The notes under the pieces: generated by a model | Databases searched by the model: none | What the model saw: the letters and a program-made list of their open reading frames with translations, nothing else | Told to the model about the DNA's origin: nothing | Position numbers and translations under genes: made by a program | Assembly: GCA_025935595.1 (NCBI GenBank) | Contig: JAICUZ010000121.1 | Coordinates: 1-7,481, forward strand | Direction: 5' to 3' | Length of the DNA stretch: 7,481 nt | DNA from: Burkholderiales bacterium | GTDB lineage: Bacteria > Actinomycetota > Thermoleophilia > Gaiellales > Gaiellaceae | Shown here: positions 5,780-7,481 of the stretch, piece by piece | How positions within the stretch are numbered: the first letter of the stretch is position 1 | Layout of the letters: every line of letters starts with the position of its first letter

Positions 5780-6466
5780 ATGAGAGCACTCGTGACGGGC
5801 GGAGGTTCCGGGATCGGCGCGGCGGTCGCACACCGGCTCGCCGACGACGGCTTCGACGTGACCGTGGCAGACCTCGAGCCCGAGGGGACTGCGACCGAGC
5901 TCGGAGCGTCGGCCTTGCGGCTCGACGTCCGGGACGAGGCGCAGGTCGCGCAGGCGATGGACGGCGTCGATGTGCTCGTCAACGCCGCCGGCATCGGCTC
6001 GACCGCCGACGCGCCCGGCACCTCGCTCGAGGTCTGGGAGGACGTCTTCGCCGTCAACGCGCGCGGCACGTTCCTCTGCTGCAAGCACGTGATCCCGGGG
6101 ATGAAGGCGCGCGGCGGCGGCGCGATCGTCAACGTCGCGTCGGTGGCCGGGCTCGTCGGCCTCAAGAACCGCGTCGCGTACTCCGCTTCGAAGGGCGCGG
6201 TGATCGCGCTCACGCGTGCGCTCGCGGTCGATCACGTCGGTGACGGGATCCGCGTCAACGCCGTCTGCCCCGGGACGATCGACACGCCGTGGGTGCAACG
6301 CCTCGTCTCGGACGCCGGCGAGTCGCTCGACGCGCTGCGCGCCCGCCAGCCGATGGGCCGGCTCGGCACTCCCGAGGAGGTCGCGGACGCCGTCCTCTAC
6401 CTGACGACGGCGGAGTTCGCGACCGGCACGATCCTCACCATCGACGGCGGCCTGACGGCGGCGTGA
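5780..6466 (+). CDS. Short-chain dehydrogenase/reductase (SDR)
   Basis: A 228-residue NAD(P)-dependent classical SDR. The Rossmann loop TGGGSGIG (6-13) begins almost at the N-terminus. NAAG (68-71) follows, and the catalytic set is Asn93, Ser121, Tyr134 and Lys138 (YSASK). Asp31, at the end of the second strand (VTVADLE), suggests NAD preference. PGTIDTPW (164-171) and the C-terminal ARQPMGRLGTPEEVADAV, then a TIDGG ending, recall SDRs that oxidise 2-keto-3-deoxy-L-fuconate or L-rhamnonate, as well as sugar 1-dehydrogenases; this likeness is from memory, not alignment. It is short for the family (usually 240-270) because the N-terminal strand has little extension, but no better start lies upstream. 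ATG start, near-leaderless. The stop overlaps the next start as GTGA, so the two dehydrogenases are probably co-translated. Confidence 0.9.
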   Translation: MRALVTGGGSGIGAAVAHRLADDGFDVTVADLEPEGTATELGASALRLDVRDEAQVAQAMDGVDVLVNAAGIGSTADAPGTSLEVWEDVFAVNARGTFLCCKHVIPGMKARGGGAIVNVASVAGLVGLKNRVAYSASKGAVIALTRALAVDHVGDGIRVNAVCPGTIDTPWVQRLVSDAGESLDALRARQPMGRLGTPEEVADAVLYLTTAEFATGTILTIDGGLTAA

Positions 6467-7481
6467 AGGCGCTCGTCGTCGAGCCCGGCGTCGCGCACTC
6501 GACGCGGGTGGAGGACATCGACGAGCCGAAAGGCGAGGGTGTGCCCCTGCGCGTGCTCGAGGTCGGTGTGTGCGGTACGGATCGCGAGATCTCCGAGGGT
6601 CTGTTCGGCGTCGCGCCGGACGGCGAGAAGCACCTGGTGATCGGGCACGAGTCGCTCGCCGAGGTCGCGCGCGACGGCCACGGCTTCTCGAAGGGCGATC
6701 TCGTGTGCGCGACCGTCCGCCGCTCGTGCGGGCACTGCCTCGCGTGCGGCGAAGGCGCGCCCGACTCGTGCCTGACCGGCGACTACAGCGAGCGCGGGAT
6801 CACGAAGCTCGACGGGTTCGCGCGCGAGCTCGTGCTCGAACAGCCGGAACACCTCGTCCCGGTCCCCCGCTCCCTCGGGCGCCTCGCCGTGCTCGCCGAG
6901 CCGACGTCGATCTGCACCCGCGGCATGCGCCACGCGATCACGATCGGCGCACGTCAACCGTGGGAGCCGAAACGGGCACTCGTCACCGGCGCCGGCGCGG
7001 TCGGCCTGCTCTCGACGATGCTCCTGCGGCTCGAAGGGCTCGACGTGTGGACGGCATCGCTCGAGCCGTCGAGCGCGATCGCCGACGCGCTCGGCGCCCA
7101 TTACGTCTCGACGAAGTCCACCGACCTCGCTGACCTCGGGCCGTTCGACATCGTGATCGAGGCCGCAGGCAGCGCGCAGCTGATGCTCGACGCGCTCGGC
7201 CTGCTCGGGCGGAGCGGCGTCGCGTGCCTGCTCGGAATCGACGGCCGCGACGGGACCTCGCACATCGACAACAAGGTGATCGGATACGACGCGGTGCTCG
7301 AGAACCGCGTCTTGTTCGGCAGCGTCAACGCGCGCCCCGACGACGGGCTGACCGGAGTCGAGGCGCTCGCCCGCGCGCGGCAGCAGTGCCCCGGGGCACT
7401 CGAGGAGCTGATCGGGTTGCGCGTGCCTCTCGACCGGTTCGCAGACGCCTTCGCCTTCCGGGGCGGGAAGGCAACGCTCAC
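6463..7481 (+). CDS. Zinc-dependent MDR dehydrogenase, glucose 1-dehydrogenase-like, 3' partial
   Basis: The first 339 residues of a medium-chain alcohol/sugar dehydrogenase, open to the window edge with no stop; relatives are about 350-360 residues, so only a short tail is missing. The start is GTG at 6463, overlapping the SDR stop as GTGA. Catalytic zinc residues are Cys37 in GVCGTD, His62 and Glu63 in IGHES, with Glu147 in LAEPTS. The structural zinc loop is complete: Cys89, Cys92, Cys95 and Cys103 (C-x2-C-x2-C-x7-C). The nucleotide-binding loop is VTGAGAVGLLS (174-184). The general sequence, with LAEPTSICTRG and the C-terminal ENRVLFGSVNA block, is like archaeal and actinobacterial glucose 1-dehydrogenases, which oxidise aldoses to aldonolactones with NAD(P). 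The lactone product would be the substrate of the neighbouring SMP-30 enzyme. The actual sugar is not determined. Confidence 0.9.
   Translation, partial: MKALVVEPGVAHSTRVEDIDEPKGEGVPLRVLEVGVCGTDREISEGLFGVAPDGEKHLVIGHESLAEVARDGHGFSKGDLVCATVRRSCGHCLACGEGAPDSCLTGDYSERGITKLDGFARELVLEQPEHLVPVPRSLGRLAVLAEPTSICTRGMRHAITIGARQPWEPKRALVTGAGAVGLLSTMLLRLEGLDVWTASLEPSSAIADALGAHYVSTKSTDLADLGPFDIVIEAAGSAQLMLDALGLLGRSGVACLLGIDGRDGTSHIDNKVIGYDAVLENRVLFGSVNARPDDGLTGVEALARARQQCPGALEELIGLRVPLDRFADAFAFRGGKATL

Noticed and set aside
3615..5831. Long minus-strand open frame (about 738 codons) antisense to the dehydratase
   Set aside because: Low-complexity Arg/Ala/Asp-rich translation with no motif; the conserved proteins lie in other frames of the same DNA.
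5774..6298. N-terminal extension of the lactonase frame across the SDR gene
   Set aside because: The extension is antisense to the well-conserved SDR and has no propeller similarity; family similarity begins just after the GTG at 5773.
1..7481. Search for CRISPR arrays, tRNA, riboswitches or defence-type genes
   Set aside because: No spaced direct repeats, no cloverleaf or T-loop sequence and no nuclease or toxin motifs were seen; coding genes fill nearly the whole window.

Overview
The window is G+C-rich, gene-dense bacterial DNA with almost no intergenic space. Third codon positions are mostly G/C, GTG and TTG starts are frequent, and several genes have a TANNNT -10 box placed so that the start codon is at or near the transcription start (leaderless layout). 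This suggests a high-GC actinobacterium-like organism, perhaps a soil Thermoleophilia-type lineage. That placement is inference from style; there is no rRNA or marker gene here.

Layout. (1) 1-375: the 3' part of a REP-associated (Y1/IS200-like) tyrosine transposase, whose stop codon lies inside a 29-bp nested palindrome. (2) 390-740, minus strand: a small secreted cupredoxin, divergent from (3) 793-2139, a GlcD-type FAD-linked 2-hydroxyacid oxidase/dehydrogenase. The oxidase overlaps by 4 nt with (4) 2136-3341, a 12-TM-type MFS exporter. (5) 3351-5024: an IlvD/Edd-family dehydratase that appears to have its own leaderless promoter built from the MFS stop codon. (6) 4964-5773, minus strand: an SMP-30/regucalcin-type lactonase, overlapping the dehydratase tail to tail by 61 bp. 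(7) 5780-6466: an SDR oxidoreductase starting 6 bp from the divergent lactonase start. (8) 6463 to the window end: a zinc-dependent, glucose-dehydrogenase-like MDR enzyme, 4-nt overlapped with the SDR and cut by the window edge.

Functional reading. Genes 5-8 supply the steps of a non-phosphorylative sugar-acid pathway: sugar C1 oxidation (MDR and/or SDR), lactone hydrolysis (SMP-30), dehydration to a 2-keto-3-deoxy acid (IlvD/Edd) and possibly a second oxidation by the SDR. The GlcD-type enzyme could oxidise the glycolate or lactate released by such a route. The sugar cannot be read from sequence, and no aldolase, aldehyde dehydrogenase, regulator or sugar importer is visible here.

I do not see a defence system, CRISPR array, tRNA or rRNA. 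The most unusual signals are small-scale: the transposase-associated nested palindrome, the apparent overlapping divergent -10 boxes at 777-786, a stop codon reused as a -10 box at 3339-3344, and the very compressed head-to-head and tail-to-tail gene junctions around the lactonase.
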